Positions 1-10,827 are shown, numbered from the stretch's first letter. The stretch: 64,000 bases of DNA from Iodidimonas nitroreducens (GCF_008579165.1 NZ_BKCN01000010.1), one strand, 5' to 3'. A program made the numbers and translations. The notes: generated by a model not told the origin, from the sequence alone.

Positions 1-1630
1 CGCACGCCGCGCGCTGGAACTGGAACTGGAAGATATGCGACAGAAAATAGCGCATATAAGGCGTATTGCCCGGAATGTGGAATTTGGCACCGGGATCAAA
101 GGCATCGCCGGGGCGCTCATCCGGGGCGCGCACCCCCTGATAGGCTTCCCGCAAAGTCCACCAGCCTTCATTATATTGTTCGGGTGTCAATTCTCCGGAA
201 AACACCTGCCAGCGCCATTTATCGACCATCAGCCCGAACGGCAGAAATGCGACTTTATCAAGGGCCTGACGCAGCAAAAGCCCAAGATCGGCTTCGGCGG
301 GGGGCAGGGTTTCCAGCAAACCGATCTGCTGGAGATATTCAGGGGTGATGGAAAGCGCGATCATATCGCCAATGGCTTCATGAAAGCCATCATTGGGATC
401 ATTGCGAAACAACGGATCCTGCACCGCATAAGCGCGCTGATAGATATTATGACCGATTTCATGATGGATGGTCTGGAAATCCTCGGCATCCACCTTGATG
501 CACATCTTGATGCGGATATCATCCTTGTCGTTCAGGTTCCACGCCGAGGCATGGCATACCACATTGCGATCTTCGGGCTTTAAAAACAGCGACCGTTCGT
601 AAAAAGTTTCGGGCAGGGGATCAAACCCCACCGAGGTGAAAAAGCCCTCGGCGGTTTTCACCATATCCAGTTCGCTATAGGCCTTTTCCTTCAAAAGAGC
701 GGTGAGATCAAAGGCCGGGGCGCTGCCTTCGGGGGCGACCAGATCATAAACATTGCCCCAGCTTTGCGCCCACATATTGCCCAGCAGATGCGCCGGAATG
801 GGCTGATCGAGCGGCACCAGATCATCGCCATATTTTTCATTGAGCCTGGCGCGCACATGGCATTGCAGGCCATCATAAAGCGGCTTTACCTCGCCCCACA
901 GGCGATCCACATCTTTTGCGAAATCATCGGCGGGCATATCATATTTCGACCGCCACATGGTGCCGATATCGGCGAATCCCAGATCGCGCGCCCCTTCATT
1001 GGCGATTTCCACCATGCGGGCATATTGGTCTTTCATCGGCACGGCAATGGTGCGCCAGCCTTCCCAGGCTTCCAGCAATTCGTCAGGGTCCTGAGACGAA
1101 CCGATCACCGCTTCCAGTTCGGTGAGGCTCAAACAACCATCCTTGCGGGCATAGGCGGCCAGCGTGCTGTCGCCGCCCTCGGGGCAATAGGTGCCGGTGC
1201 CATATGATGCTTCGAGATTGGTGGTGATCTCGGCCAGTTCGGCGGTGGCCTCAGCATCGCCTTGGGGTGCGGGGAGGGTGAGGCCAAGACGCAAAAGCTC
1301 GATCTTGCGGGCAATATCGGCAGGCAGATCGAGATCGCGATAAAGGCTGGCTTCCTGCGCTAGTTCAACGCCCAGCGTGGTCATCTTCTCGGAGCTTTTG
1401 GCGCTCAGCCAATTGGTATCAAAGGTGATGAAATTGGCGTTCACCCAAGCGGTGCGGGCGGCGGCCTCGGATTCGCGTGTCACGGTGGCTTCGGCGCGCT
1501 CCACAAAGGCAATGGCATCGTCAACCGTGGGGGTTTTGCTTTGCTCATTGGCGGGCTCGCAGGCGGCGAGGGCAAAAAGGCTGGCCCCCAGCAAAAAATG
1601 TTGGGCAATCGTGCGTTTGGATGGTCCCAT
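1..1630 (-). CDS. M2-family (ACE-like) zinc metallopeptidase lipoprotein, C-terminus outside window
   Basis: A continuous minus-strand frame runs from the ATG at 1630 to the window edge, about 543 residues, with no stop seen. The start follows a GGGAG ribosome site. Residues 1-24 form a lipoprotein signal ending LAAC (Cys24), so the product is probably membrane-anchored outside the cytoplasm. The zinc site HHEIGH lies near residues 389-394 and is followed by the NDGFHEAIGD segment carrying the third zinc ligand; both are characteristic of peptidase family M2 (angiotensin-converting-enzyme relatives, dipeptidyl carboxypeptidases). The family role, release of dipeptides from peptide C-termini, is known; the substrate here is not. 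The last part of the catalytic domain lies beyond the left edge. Confidence 0.85.
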   Translation of the reverse strand, partial: MGPSKRTIAQHFLLGASLFALAACEPANEQSKTPTVDDAIAFVERAEATVTRESEAAARTAWVNANFITFDTNWLSAKSSEKMTTLGVELAQEASLYRDLDLPADIARKIELLRLGLTLPAPQGDAEATAELAEITTNLEASYGTGTYCPEGGDSTLAAYARKDGCLSLTELEAVIGSSQDPDELLEAWEGWRTIAVPMKDQYARMVEIANEGARDLGFADIGTMWRSKYDMPADDFAKDVDRLWGEVKPLYDGLQCHVRARLNEKYGDDLVPLDQPIPAHLLGNMWAQSWGNVYDLVAPEGSAPAFDLTALLKEKAYSELDMVKTAEGFFTSVGFDPLPETFYERSLFLKPEDRNVVCHASAWNLNDKDDIRIKMCIKVDAEDFQTIHHEIGHNIYQRAYAVQDPLFRNDPNDGFHEAIGDMIALSITPEYLQQIGLLETLPPAEADLGLLLRQALDKVAFLPFGLMVDKWRWQVFSGELTPEQYNEGWWTLREAYQGVRAPDERPGDAFDPGAKFHIPGNTPYMRYFLSHIFQFQFQRAAC

Positions 1631-1997
1631 GATCGTCACTCCCTTCCTCTCATTCTTCTTGTTTATTTGATCGGTCTCGTCCCGATCTCCTTGTTGAGTG
1701 GAAACCCGGCGCGGGCGCTTGTCAAGATGGCAGGGGATGTGGAACCGAGCAGATATGCGGATGTGCCTGTTTTATGAAATCGATCAGGATGCAAGGGGGC
1801 TGAAAAAAGGGGGGGCAACTTATAACTTTAATAAAAGTAAAACGAGTTTCATCCATTGGTTATTAAACAATTTTTAGAATTAAATTTTTTTGAAATTTAC
1901 CATGATACAACTGCAAATATTTTATTATTGCGAAATGTGGCTATTATATGGTACAGAAAAATTTATCAATTGAATTGAAAATATGGGGGGTAATACC
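1631..1997. other. Intergenic region between divergent genes
   Basis: This 367-base gap separates the divergent metallopeptidase and TraT-like genes. Its right part (about 1830-1980) is markedly AT-rich and must hold the promoter of the downstream gene, but I cannot pick a convincing -35/-10 pair. A run of G at 1984-1989 serves as the ribosome site of the next gene. No RNA gene, long repeat or coding frame is visible. Confidence 0.5.
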
Positions 1998-2822
1998 ATG
2001 TTCGGAAAGACTTTGTCTGCTTTTCTGCTCGTTACGCTTTTGGGCGTAACTGCAGCCTGCACGGATGTTTCACGGGGTTTGGGCAAGCTGACGGCCAATA
2101 AATTTGCCGAGCCGCGCAGTGGCACCAATTGGGTGATCGCACCACCACAGCTTGATCCGCCACGGGTTGCCGATAAAACCGTTTATATTTCGTTCCGCAA
2201 CTTAAGCGATGCCGATGTTAATTTTTTGAATGAACTGCGGTCCGGTGCTTCGGCCCTTGGCTGGGTTCTGGTCAATGATCCGGAAAGCGCCAAATATCGC
2301 TTGCGCGGTGATCTGCGTTTCTTTGGCGAGGTCGATCCGGAATCGGGGGGCCTGGGCGCTGCGGCCGGCATGGGCATCATTTCGGGCGCGGCCACTGGTG
2401 TTGGTGCTTATGCTCTGTCTGATACCATCATGGGCAATAATGCTTCGGCAGCCATTGGCGGTGTTGGTGGCGGGCTGATGGGGCTTGGGATTGCCAATGC
2501 ATCACGGCCACGCGAATGGGCTATGATCATCGATTTCGTGCTTGAAGAATATAAGAATGAACCGGTGGAGTTCACGCTGGCAACCGATGCAAACAGTGCA
2601 CGTCTTGATGCAACGGGCGCGGGCAATGGGCGGATGGCCTCTGGGGGCGGCGAAACCAAAACCAACAGCTCTACCGCCACATCAACCCGCACCAGCAATT
2701 ATTTCCCCCATGGGGTTCGGCTCACAGCTTGGGCCAATCAGATGAACATGGAGGAAGCGGAAGCCATTCCGCAGATTCTGCCCCGTGTGGAACGGGTGGT
2801 GGCACAAATCCTCCCACAATAA
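1998..2822 (+). CDS. TraT-like outer-membrane lipoprotein
   Basis: A 274-residue protein. An in-frame ATG lies at 1983, but the G-run at 1984-1989 is the obvious ribosome site for the ATG at 1998, so I take that start. The N-terminus is a lipoprotein signal with Cys21 (GVTAAC). The middle matches the TraT pattern: a 'FRNLSDADV' strand, 'LGWVLVNDPESAKY', then a long Gly/Ala-rich segment and 'WAMIIDFVLEEY'. TraT proteins of conjugative plasmids give surface exclusion and serum resistance. Here no transfer gene is near, and the gene stands alone, followed by a terminator, so the role is unknown. It carries a Ser/Thr/Gly-rich stretch near residues 215-240 before the conserved C-terminal part. Confidence 0.75.
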   Translation: MFGKTLSAFLLVTLLGVTAACTDVSRGLGKLTANKFAEPRSGTNWVIAPPQLDPPRVADKTVYISFRNLSDADVNFLNELRSGASALGWVLVNDPESAKYRLRGDLRFFGEVDPESGGLGAAAGMGIISGAATGVGAYALSDTIMGNNASAAIGGVGGGLMGLGIANASRPREWAMIIDFVLEEYKNEPVEFTLATDANSARLDATGAGNGRMASGGGETKTNSSTATSTRTSNYFPHGVRLTAWANQMNMEEAEAIPQILPRVERVVAQILPQ

Positions 2823-2875
2823 TTCTGCCGCAATGCCGCAGACGCGCGATCAGAATTTTCTGACCTAAAAAATAG

Positions 2876-2918
2876 AACGCCTTTCCAAAGATCACTGCTT
2901 TGGAGGGGCGTTTTCTTT
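2876..2918 (+). terminator. Rho-independent terminator after the TraT-like gene
   Basis: An interrupted stem pairs AACGCC (2876-2881) with GGCGTT (2907-2912) and CCAAAG (2885-2890) with CTTTGG (2898-2903), followed by a T-rich tract. It ends the single-gene unit before uvrB. Confidence 0.8.
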
Positions 2919-3012
2919 TGGCGGATATGGCTTGGCCGTTATCTTTTGGCAAAGGGCTATGGATGGCTGTGGGCCCTTCACATTTGCGAAAGGCGGGCGC
3001 ATATAAGGGGCT

Positions 3013-5203
3013 ATGTCTCAGCCTCAAAGCCATATCAATCCCCATGTGTTCATCCCGCCCAAGGCCGCGCGGCCAGAGAAAACCGAGGGCGGGATCGCCT
3101 TTCGTTTGGCCAGCGAATTTGAGCCCGCTGGCGATCAGCCCCGCGCCATTGCTGAATTGATCGCGGGCCTGAAAGAAGGCGAGCGCAATCAGGTGCTGCT
3201 GGGGGTGACCGGATCGGGCAAAACCTTCAGCATGGCGCAGGTGATTGCCCAAACCCAGCGGCCCAGCCTGATCCTTGCCCCCAATAAAACGCTGGCGGCC
3301 CAGCTTTATGGCGAGTTCAAAAGCTTCTTCCCCGATAATGCGGTGGAATATTTCGTCAGCTATTATGATTATTATCAGCCCGAAGCCTATGTGCCCCGCA
3401 CCGATACCTTTATTGAAAAGGAATCGACCATCAATGAACAGATTGATCGGATGCGCCATTCCGCCACCCGGGCGCTTTTGGAACGCGATGATGTGATCAT
3501 CGTTGCCTCGGTGTCGTGCATCTATGGCATTGGCTCGGTTGAAACCTATTCCAACATGACCCTGAAAATCGCCGTGGGGGATGCCCTTGATCATCGCGAA
3601 TTGCTGCGCCAATTGGTGGCTTTGCAATATAAGCGCAATGATCAGCCTTCAGCCGGGGCACCTTTCGGGTGCGTGGCGATGTGATCGAGATTTTCCCCTC
3701 GCATCTGGAAGATCGGGCCTGGCGGCTTTCGATGTTTGGCGATGAGGTGGAAAGCCTGCAGGAATTTGATCCCCTGACCGGCCAAAGCCATCACAGCTTT
3801 GAAGAAATCAAGCTTTATGCCAACTCCCATTATGTGACCCCGAAACCGACGCTGGAACAGGCAATCCGCCAGATCAGAAACGATATGGTCGAGCAGGTGA
3901 AGCGCTTTACGGATGAGGGCAAGCTTTTGGAAGCCCAAAGGCTGGAACAGCGCACCCAATTCGATCTGGAAATGATGATGGCCACCGGCGCCTGCCCCGG
4001 CATCGAGAATTATTCCCGCTATTTATCGGGCCGCAATCCCGGCGAGCCGCCGCCCACTTTGTTTGAATATCTGCCCGATCATGCGCTTTTGTTCGTTGAT
4101 GAAAGCCATGTCACCGTGCCGCAGGTGGGGGGCATGGCGCGGGGCGATCTGCGGCGGAAGGCAACGCTGGCTGATTATGGCTTTCGCCTGCCCGCCTGTG
4201 TGGATAACCGGCCTTTGCGGTTCGAGGAATGGGAGGCCATGCGCCCCCAATCGCTGTTCGTTTCAGCCACCCCCGGCCCCTGGGAGATGGAGCAGACGGG
4301 CGGGGTTTTCGCCGAGCAGGTGATCCGCCCCACCGGGCTCATCGATCCGCCGGTGGAAATCAGGCCGGTGGAAAGCCAGGTGGATGATCTGATGCGCGAA
4401 ACCCGGCTGATGGCCAAGCGCGGGCTGCGGGTTCTGGCCACCACCCTCACCAAGCGGATGGCCGAGGATCTGACCGAATATCTCCATGAAAATGCATCCG
4501 CGTGCGCTATATGCATTCCGATATCGATACGGTAGAGCGCATCGAACTGATCCGCGATCTGCGGCTGGGGGTTTATGATGTGCTGGTGGGGATCAATCTG
4601 CTGCGTGAAGGGCTGGATATCCCCGAATGTGGGCTGGTGGCGATATTGGATGCCGACAAGGAAGGCTTTTTGCGGTCGGAAACCTCATTGGTGCAGACCA
4701 TCGGCCGGGCGGCGCGCAATGTGGATGGCCGGGTGATCCTTTATGCCGATAAGCGCACGGGCTCGATCGAGCGCGCTTTAGCTGAAACGGAACGGCGCCG
4801 TAACAAACAGATCGCCTATAATGAGGCCCATGGCATCACCCCCCAAAGCATCCGGCGCGGCATTTCCGATGTGATGGGGCATGTGGCCAATGCCGATTAT
4901 CTGACCATCGACACCGGGGTGGATGGCCGTCTTGATCGCACCGGCGATAATCTGAAAACGGTGATGGCCGATCTGGAAAAGCGGATGCACGCCGCCGCCG
5001 CCGATTTGGAATTCGAGGAAGCCGCCCGCCTGCGCGATGAATTAAAGCGGTTGGAAGATGCGGATCTGGGAATTTTATCGGGGGCTTTGAAACAGATGCA
5101 TCCCCGCGATCAGGGGGCAGCCGCTGGACGGGAAAAAGGCCGCTCCACCGCCGGTCGGCCCGGCACCCGCACGCACAAGGCCAAAGCCAAGGCAAAATGG
5201 TAG
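3013..5203 (+). CDS. uvrB: UvrABC excinuclease subunit B (two frame breaks)
   Basis: UvrB is the damage-verifying helicase-like subunit of nucleotide excision repair. The Walker A segment GVTGSGKT is at residues 64-71, the beta-hairpin region YYDYYQPEAYVP near 117-128, the DESH Walker B motif near 362, and the C-terminal UVR helix pair that contacts UvrC near 653-685. The total length of about 730 residues is normal. The coding frame shifts twice. Near 3645 the sequence reads CAGCC where CAGGCC restores the conserved 'NDQAF..GTFRVRGD' stretch, and near 4494 it reads AATGCATC where AATGGCATC restores 'HENGIRVRYMHSD'. Each is the loss of one G. No other damage is visible, so I treat this as one intact gene with probable sequence errors. 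Confidence 0.9.
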
Positions 5204-5265
5204 GGCGAAATGGTGAGACAAAATGGTGAGGCGGTTGCGGTTTGATCAGCACCTGCCTCAATCCA

Positions 5266-5817
5266 TCAACCTGACCCCGGATCGGGTGTGGCATCGATGG
5301 CAGGAAAATCCGCTACCGGCTGATAATGCGGGCCGGGATGGCTTTGGAACAGGGTTATCCGGCTGACTGCGAAGGCCGGGGCTTTAAAAAGGCTGTGATC
5401 ATTGAGATAATTCGCTACCCGCCGGGATCGCCCCTTCATCCGGGCCAGAGTGATATGGGGGGTGTAAGTGCGGTTTTCGGGGGAAAGGCCCAGATCCACC
5501 AGGCGCCGGTCGATGGTTTGATGCAGCTTTTGCAGGGCTTCATCCTTTTCGATCCCCACATAAAGCAGACGCGGTTTTTCCGGCGTGCCAAAAAGGCCGA
5601 CCCCGCAAGGGGTGAGGGAAAAGCTTTCAAACCGCACAGTGCCAAGGCTGATGGCCACATCTTCGGCCAAGGGGGGATCGAGGGTGCCGATAAAGCGCAA
5701 GGTAATGTGGAGATTTTCATCCGCTACCCAGTGCGCGCCATCGATTGGCCCCCGCAAAAGGGTGAGGGATTGTTTGATCGGCTGAGGGATCGCAATCCCG
5801 GCAAATAATCTGATCAT
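5266..5817 (-). CDS. thpR: RNA 2',3'-cyclic phosphodiesterase (2'-5' RNA ligase family)
   Basis: This 183-residue protein of the 2H phosphoesterase superfamily has the two HxT motifs expected: HITL at residues 37-40 and HITL at 121-124, spaced as in ThpR/LigT. Family members hydrolyse 2',3'-cyclic phosphate ends of RNA and can join 2'-5' tRNA halves in vitro. The gene converges on uvrB with a 62-base gap and is followed closely by the esterase gene on the other side. The start at 5817 has a G-rich site about ten bases upstream. Confidence 0.85.
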   Translation of the reverse strand: MIRLFAGIAIPQPIKQSLTLLRGPIDGAHWVADENLHITLRFIGTLDPPLAEDVAISLGTVRFESFSLTPCGVGLFGTPEKPRLLYVGIEKDEALQKLHQTIDRRLVDLGLSPENRTYTPHITLARMKGRSRRVANYLNDHSLFKAPAFAVSRITLFQSHPGPHYQPVADFPAIDATPDPGSG

Positions 5818-5832
5818 GACATAACACCCCTT

Positions 5833-6522
5833 TCAGAGTTGCGCGCCTGTCGGGGCCGGGCGGTCGAGGGCCTTTTTCACAAAGGGTAGGATCCGATCCA
5901 CCATGATCCCAATGCCCTCGGCGGTGGGGTGGATGCCATCATCAAGATTAAGTGCGGGATCGGCCGCCACGCCATCAAGGAAAAAGGGATAGAAAACCAC
6001 ATCATGTTTTTTCGCCAAAGCGGGGAACAGGCTGTTGAAGCGATCCTGATAATCCGCCCCCATATTGGGTGGGGCCAGCATTCCCGCCAGCAAAACCCGA
6101 ATACCCCGGCTTTTGATATCGGTGATCAGGGCATCGAGATTATCGCGGGTGATTTCGGGCGCGATCCCGCGCAAGGCATCATTGGCCCCCAGTTCCAAAA
6201 TCACCAGATCCGGGGTTTTGCCATCAAGGGCGGATAAAGCCCAATCGAGCCGGGATCGCCCGCCGGTGCTGGTATCGCCTGAAACCCCGGCATTGATCAC
6301 GCTGACCGGCTGATCACAGTCCTGATCGAGGCGGCGCTCAAGCTGGCCAGTAAAGCCCTGCCCGGGGGCGAGGCCATAGCCCGCCATCAGGCTGTCGCCA
6401 AATCCGATGATGATGGTTTCGGTGTTTTGATCTGCACCGAACGCGGGCTTTCCCGCCTGCCCCGCCCAAGCGGGTGTGAGCAGGGAAAGGGCTGCAAGCA
6501 GTGATCCGAGCAGCAGCCTCAT
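5833..6522 (-). CDS. tesA: SGNH/GDSL arylesterase (TesA-like), periplasmic
   Basis: The frame is open from 6627, but the ATG at 6522 directly starts a signal peptide (MRLLLGSLLAALSLLTPAWA) and gives a normal 229-residue TesA-like protein. Block I GFGDSLMAGYG places the nucleophile at Ser44; block III is LGAND and block V is DGIHPTAEG with the catalytic Asp and His. TesA is a periplasmic thioesterase/lysophospholipase/arylesterase. It is divergent from an ABC transporter pair of the YbbA/YbbP type, the same neighbourhood known from enterobacteria and many other proteobacteria. The upstream Met codons at 6579 and 6627 remain possible alternative starts. Confidence 0.85.
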   Translation of the reverse strand: MRLLLGSLLAALSLLTPAWAGQAGKPAFGADQNTETIIIGFGDSLMAGYGLAPGQGFTGQLERRLDQDCDQPVSVINAGVSGDTSTGGRSRLDWALSALDGKTPDLVILELGANDALRGIAPEITRDNLDALITDIKSRGIRVLLAGMLAPPNMGADYQDRFNSLFPALAKKHDVVFYPFFLDGVAADPALNLDDGIHPTAEGIGIMVDRILPFVKKALDRPAPTGAQL

Positions 6523-6637
6523 CGCGAATGGGATGAAGGGATATCTCGGCACTGGCCTTGGGCGCGCCTTTCGGGGCATGATGGCGGCGAAGACGGCAGA
6601 CGGGTTTTTATCATAAAATATGGTCATGGAGAAAAAG

Positions 6638-7357
6638 ATGGCGTTGCCACGTCAGATAATCAATCTCTCAAATGTTGAACTGACATTGAACAGCGCCGCC
6701 GGACCGGTTCATATCCTGCGCGGCATTGATCTGGCCATCGATGAAGGCACCACCCTTGGCATTGTTGGGCCATCGGGATCGGGCAAATCCACCCTGATGG
6801 CGGTGATGAGCGGGCTGGAGCAGGTGAGCCATGGCCGGGTCGAGGTGGATGGGCTCGATCTCACCCATCTTGATGAAGATGCGCTGGCCCTGCATCGTCG
6901 TCAGCGGATCGGGATTGTTTTGCAGGCTTTTCATCTGATCCCCACCATGTCGGCCCTTGAAAATGTGGCGGTGCCTTTGGAATTGGCCGGGCGGCGCGAT
7001 GCCTTTGCGCGGGCCGAAACCGAGCTGGAGCAGGTGGGGCTTGGGCATCGGCTGGATCATTATCCGGCGCAATTATCAGGGGGCGAACAGCAAAGGGTGG
7101 CGCTGGCCCGGGCCATGGCCCCCGATCCGGCGATTTTATTTGCCGATGAACCCACGGGCAATCTGGATACCAAAACCGGTTCCACCATCATCGATCTGAT
7201 GTTTGCGCAGCATCTGGCCCGGGGCACCAGTCTGGTGCTGGTGACCCATGATCAGCATCTGGCCCGGCGCTGTGATCGGATCGTGCGGATGGCGGATGGC
7301 CTGATCGTTGGTGACGAGAGCAGCAAAGCGACCATCAAGCACGAGGCCGCACAATGA
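6638..7357 (+). CDS. ybbA: ABC transporter ATP-binding protein, YbbA/LolD type
   Basis: This 239-residue nucleotide-binding subunit has Walker A GPSGSGKST (residues 44-52), signature LSGGEQQRVALARA, Walker B AILFADEPTGNLD and the switch His in VTHD. In-frame ATGs occur at 6620 and 6626, but the TGGAG at 6627-6631 sits at a good distance from the ATG at 6638, which also fits the family start. It overlaps the permease gene by ATGA, indicating translational coupling. The pair is of the MacB/LolCDE-like type that acts on envelope substrates; the substrate of YbbAP-type systems is not established. Confidence 0.88.
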   Translation: MALPRQIINLSNVELTLNSAAGPVHILRGIDLAIDEGTTLGIVGPSGSGKSTLMAVMSGLEQVSHGRVEVDGLDLTHLDEDALALHRRQRIGIVLQAFHLIPTMSALENVAVPLELAGRRDAFARAETELEQVGLGHRLDHYPAQLSGGEQQRVALARAMAPDPAILFADEPTGNLDTKTGSTIIDLMFAQHLARGTSLVLVTHDQHLARRCDRIVRMADGLIVGDESSKATIKHEAAQ

Positions 7358-9887
7358 TCAGCCGCTCCCCATCCACGCCCCTGGTTTTCCGCCTGATGCT
7401 GCGGGAATTGCGCGAAGGTCTCTCGGGCTTCCGCATATTTCTCGCCTGTCTGATTTTGGGTATCGCGGCGATTGCGGGGGTGGGCTCATTAAGTGCGGCT
7501 TTATTGGCGGGCATGGCCGATCAGGGGCGGGTTCTGCTGGCGGGGGATGCCGAAATCCGCAGCCAGCATCAGGATTTTACCGCCGAGCAACAAGAGTGGA
7601 TCAAAGCGCAGGGGCAGATTTCGCGCTCGGTGCGCGGGCGGACCAATGCCTTTGCGCCGGCAACCGATCAGCGCACTTTGGTGGAATTTCGCGCCGTGGA
7701 TGCTGCTTATCCGCATTATGGCGCATTAGAAACCAGCCCGCAGATGGATCATCAGGGGCTTTTTGGTCCGCGCGATGGCCAATGGGGGATTGCGGTGGAT
7801 GAAACCTTGGCCACCCGCCTTGATCTCGATCTGGGGGGATCATCAGATTGGGCGGCGTGGATTTTGAATTGCGCGCCTTCATCACCAATGAACCCGATCG
7901 CGCCAATTTCGGTTTCGAGCTTGGCCCGGCGGCGATCTTTGATCTGGGGGCTTTGCCCCAAACCGGGCTGATCCAGCCGGGCAGCCTTGTCACTTATGTG
8001 TATAAGCTGCGCATGGCGCCGGATATTGATATCAAGGCATGGGAGAAAGAGGCGCGCAGCACACATGATGGGGCGGGCTGGCGGATTCGCACCCGGGATA
8101 ATTCCGCCCCCAATATTCGCCGGGTCATCGATCAGATGGGCAGCTTTCTCACCCTTGTGGGGCTTACCGCCCTTTTGGTGGGGGGTGTGGGGGTTGGCAA
8201 TGCGGTGCGCGCCTATCTTGATCGCAAATCCGATACCATCGCCACCTTAAAGGTTTTGGGGGCCACCGGCTGGATGATCTTTGCGATTTATCTGGTGCAG
8301 GTGATGGCCCTGGCCAGCATTGCGGTGCTGGCGGGTTTGGCAATTGGTGCGGGATTGCCCTTTTTATTGCAGGATTTCATCAGTGATCGGCTGCCGGTGC
8401 CGCCCTTATTCGGTTTTTATGCCGCGCCTTTGTTCAGTGCGGTGATCTATGGCTATCTGATCACTTTTGCCTTTGCCATCTGGCCTTTGGGGCGGGCGCG
8501 GGATATTCCCGCCCAGCGCCTGTTTCGGACCATGGTGGCCGATCAGGCCAGCCGCTTGCGGCCGGTGTATCTGTTGATGCTCGTGGTCTCGATTGTGTTG
8601 ATCATCGCGGCCGGGATGCTGTTTTCCGAAGAACGGCTTTTGGCGGGCGGATTTATTCTGGCGGCGGGTGTTTCGCTTTTGGTGCTGCGCGGGGCGGGCG
8701 CGCTGGTGGCAAGGCTGGCAGCGCTGGTGCCCCGGGTTCATTCCCCGGGATTGCGGCTGGCGATTGCCAATCTGCATCGCCCCGGGGCCGCCACCGGGCC
8801 GGTGGTGGTGTCTTTGGGGCTGGGGCTTACCCTGTTTGTGATGATGGCGCTGGTGGAAGGCAATATGACGCGCGAGGTCAATGGTCAGATTCCGCAAAAT
8901 GCCCCGGCCTTTTTTTTCGTGGATATTCAGCCCTGGCAATATGATGATTTCGTTTCGGCCGCCCGGGATATTCCCGGTGTGGATGGGCTGGAAGCCGTGC
9001 CATCCCTGCGCGGTACGATCACCAAAATCAACGAAACGCCCGCTGAAGACTGGGATACCAGCGAGGGATCGGGATGGGTTTTGCGCGGGGATCGCAGCTT
9101 GAGCTATGCCGTTGATCTGCCTGAGGAGAATAAGCTGGTGGCGGGCGAATGGTGGGCTGCCGATTATCAGGGGCCGCCGCTGATTTCCTTTTCTGCCGAA
9201 GAAGCCCGCGAACTGGGTATCGGGGTGGGCGATCGGATGACCTTATCGATTCTGGGGCGTGAGATCGAAGCTGAAATCGCATCCTTGCGCGAACTGGAAT
9301 GGGGCAGCCTGCAATTCAATTTCGTGATTCTGTTCGATCCCCATACGCTGAAAAGCGCGCCCCACAGCTATATGGCGACCCTGGAAGCCCCCGGCGAGGC
9401 CGAAGCACTGGCCTATCGCAGGCTGACCGATCAGTTTCCCAATGTCACGGCGGTGCGAATCAAGGATGTGCTGCAATCGGTCAGCGATATTTTAGGCACT
9501 GTGGCAGCGGCGGTACGGGCGATGGCAGCGGTCACCATCTTTGCCGGCATTCTGGTTCTGGCCGGGGCGATGGCGGCGGGCTATCGCAATCGGGTTTATG
9601 ATAGCGTGGTGATGAAGGTTCTGGGGGCCACAAGGCCGAATATCCTGCGGGCCTATATTCTGGAATATATCCTTTTGGGCAGCGTCACCGCTTTCGTGGC
9701 GCTGTTGCTTGGGGGCTTTGGCGGTTATCTGGTGATTGCTTATGTTCTCAAGATCAATTTTGTGCTGATGCTTTGGCCGATGGTGATCATCGCTGTTTTC
9801 AGCATGGCGATCACTGTCATTTTCGGCCTTTTCAGCACATGGTCGGCGCTTTCGGTGCGCCCGGCGCGCCTTTTGCGGGCGGCCTGA
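7354..9887 (+). CDS. ybbP: ABC transporter permease, YbbP/FtsX type (frame break)
   Basis: About 844 residues once the frames are joined, the usual size for YbbP-like permeases with two FtsX domains. An N-terminal membrane helix precedes a periplasmic domain, then three helices, further helices in the middle, a second periplasmic domain and three C-terminal helices. The reading frame breaks in the G-run at 7833-7838: one more G restores 'LDLDLGGIIRLGGVDFELRAF'. Both segments are otherwise well formed. The start ATG overlaps the stop of the ATPase gene, so the two form an operon. Together with the divergent TesA it forms a conserved neighbourhood. Confidence 0.85.
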
Positions 9888-10017
9888 TGGCGATCTTTGG
9901 GCGTTCCCGATTGGATATGACGATTTTTGTCCGCTTTTGCTTGAACTGGGGGGGCAGGACGCCGATATTTATGCTAATCCTAAATCGCACCCGTTTATAT
10001 AAGGATGAGGCGAGCAG

Positions 10018-10785
10018 ATGGTCGAAAGATTTGAACGAAATTACGCGCCGGGTCAGGCTGATACGCGGTCCAAGGCCGATGTGGATGCGGGCTTACGGGC
10101 CTTCATGCTGCAGATTTACAATTACATGACCGGCGGCGTGCTGCTGACCGGGATCATGGCGATGCTCACCTATCGCGTTCCTGCCATTCAGGAATTGCTT
10201 TACAATATCGTGCCCACGGCGCAGGGCCCTGCCATTGCCGGGATGACCGGGCTTGGCTGGATCGTTACCTTTGCCCCCCTTGGCTTTGTGCTGGTGATGT
10301 CGTTTGGGATCAATAAATTATCAGCCAGCGCGGCGCAGGGCCTGTTCTGGGCTTTTGCGGCGGTGATGGGCTTGTCCTTGTCGTCGATCTTTTTCACCTA
10401 TACAGGTGCATCCATCGCCCGCACCTTTTTCGTGACCGCCGCCACCTTTGGCGCGCTCAGCCTTTATGGCTACACCACCAAGCGGGATCTGAGCGCCATG
10501 GGCAAGTTCCTGTTCATGGGCCTGATCGGATTGTTCATTGCCATGCTCGTCAATATGTTCATGGGATCATCGATGCTTGATTTCGTGATCTCGGCGGGCG
10601 GCGTGCTGATTTTTGCCGGTCTTACGGCTTATGATACCCAGCGCTTGCGCAATCTTTATTACCAGATTGGCCATGATCATGCGGTTGCTTCCAAACATGC
10701 GATCATGGGGGCGCTTAATCTCTATCTCGATTTCATCAATCTCTTCCTGTTTTTGCTGCGCTTCATGGGTACATCCCGCAGCTAA
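10018..10785 (+). CDS. Bax inhibitor-1/YccA family membrane protein
   Basis: This 255-residue protein has about seven hydrophobic segments and an acidic/basic N-terminal tail. The segments around 'YNYMTGGVLLTG', 'GASIARTFFVTAATFGALSLYGY' and the C-terminal 'YDTQRLRNLYYQIG' followed by 'LNLYLDFINLFLFLLR' are typical of bacterial BI-1 (YbhL/YccA). Family members are inner-membrane proteins linked to pH-sensitive ion leak and to FtsH control; the function here is unproven. It is preceded by AAGGATGAGG and followed by a terminator, so it is probably a monocistronic unit. Confidence 0.9.
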   Translation: MVERFERNYAPGQADTRSKADVDAGLRAFMLQIYNYMTGGVLLTGIMAMLTYRVPAIQELLYNIVPTAQGPAIAGMTGLGWIVTFAPLGFVLVMSFGINKLSASAAQGLFWAFAAVMGLSLSSIFFTYTGASIARTFFVTAATFGALSLYGYTTKRDLSAMGKFLFMGLIGLFIAMLVNMFMGSSMLDFVISAGGVLIFAGLTAYDTQRLRNLYYQIGHDHAVASKHAIMGALNLYLDFINLFLFLLRFMGTSRS

Positions 10786-10827
10786 GCTCTGATTTGATGG
10801 GCTTTGAGATTGCAATACACACTGATC

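Noticed and set aside
2722..3627. Long open frame on the minus strand opposite uvrB
   Set aside because: It is the antisense of conserved uvrB coding sequence, with no family features; long antisense frames are common with this codon usage.
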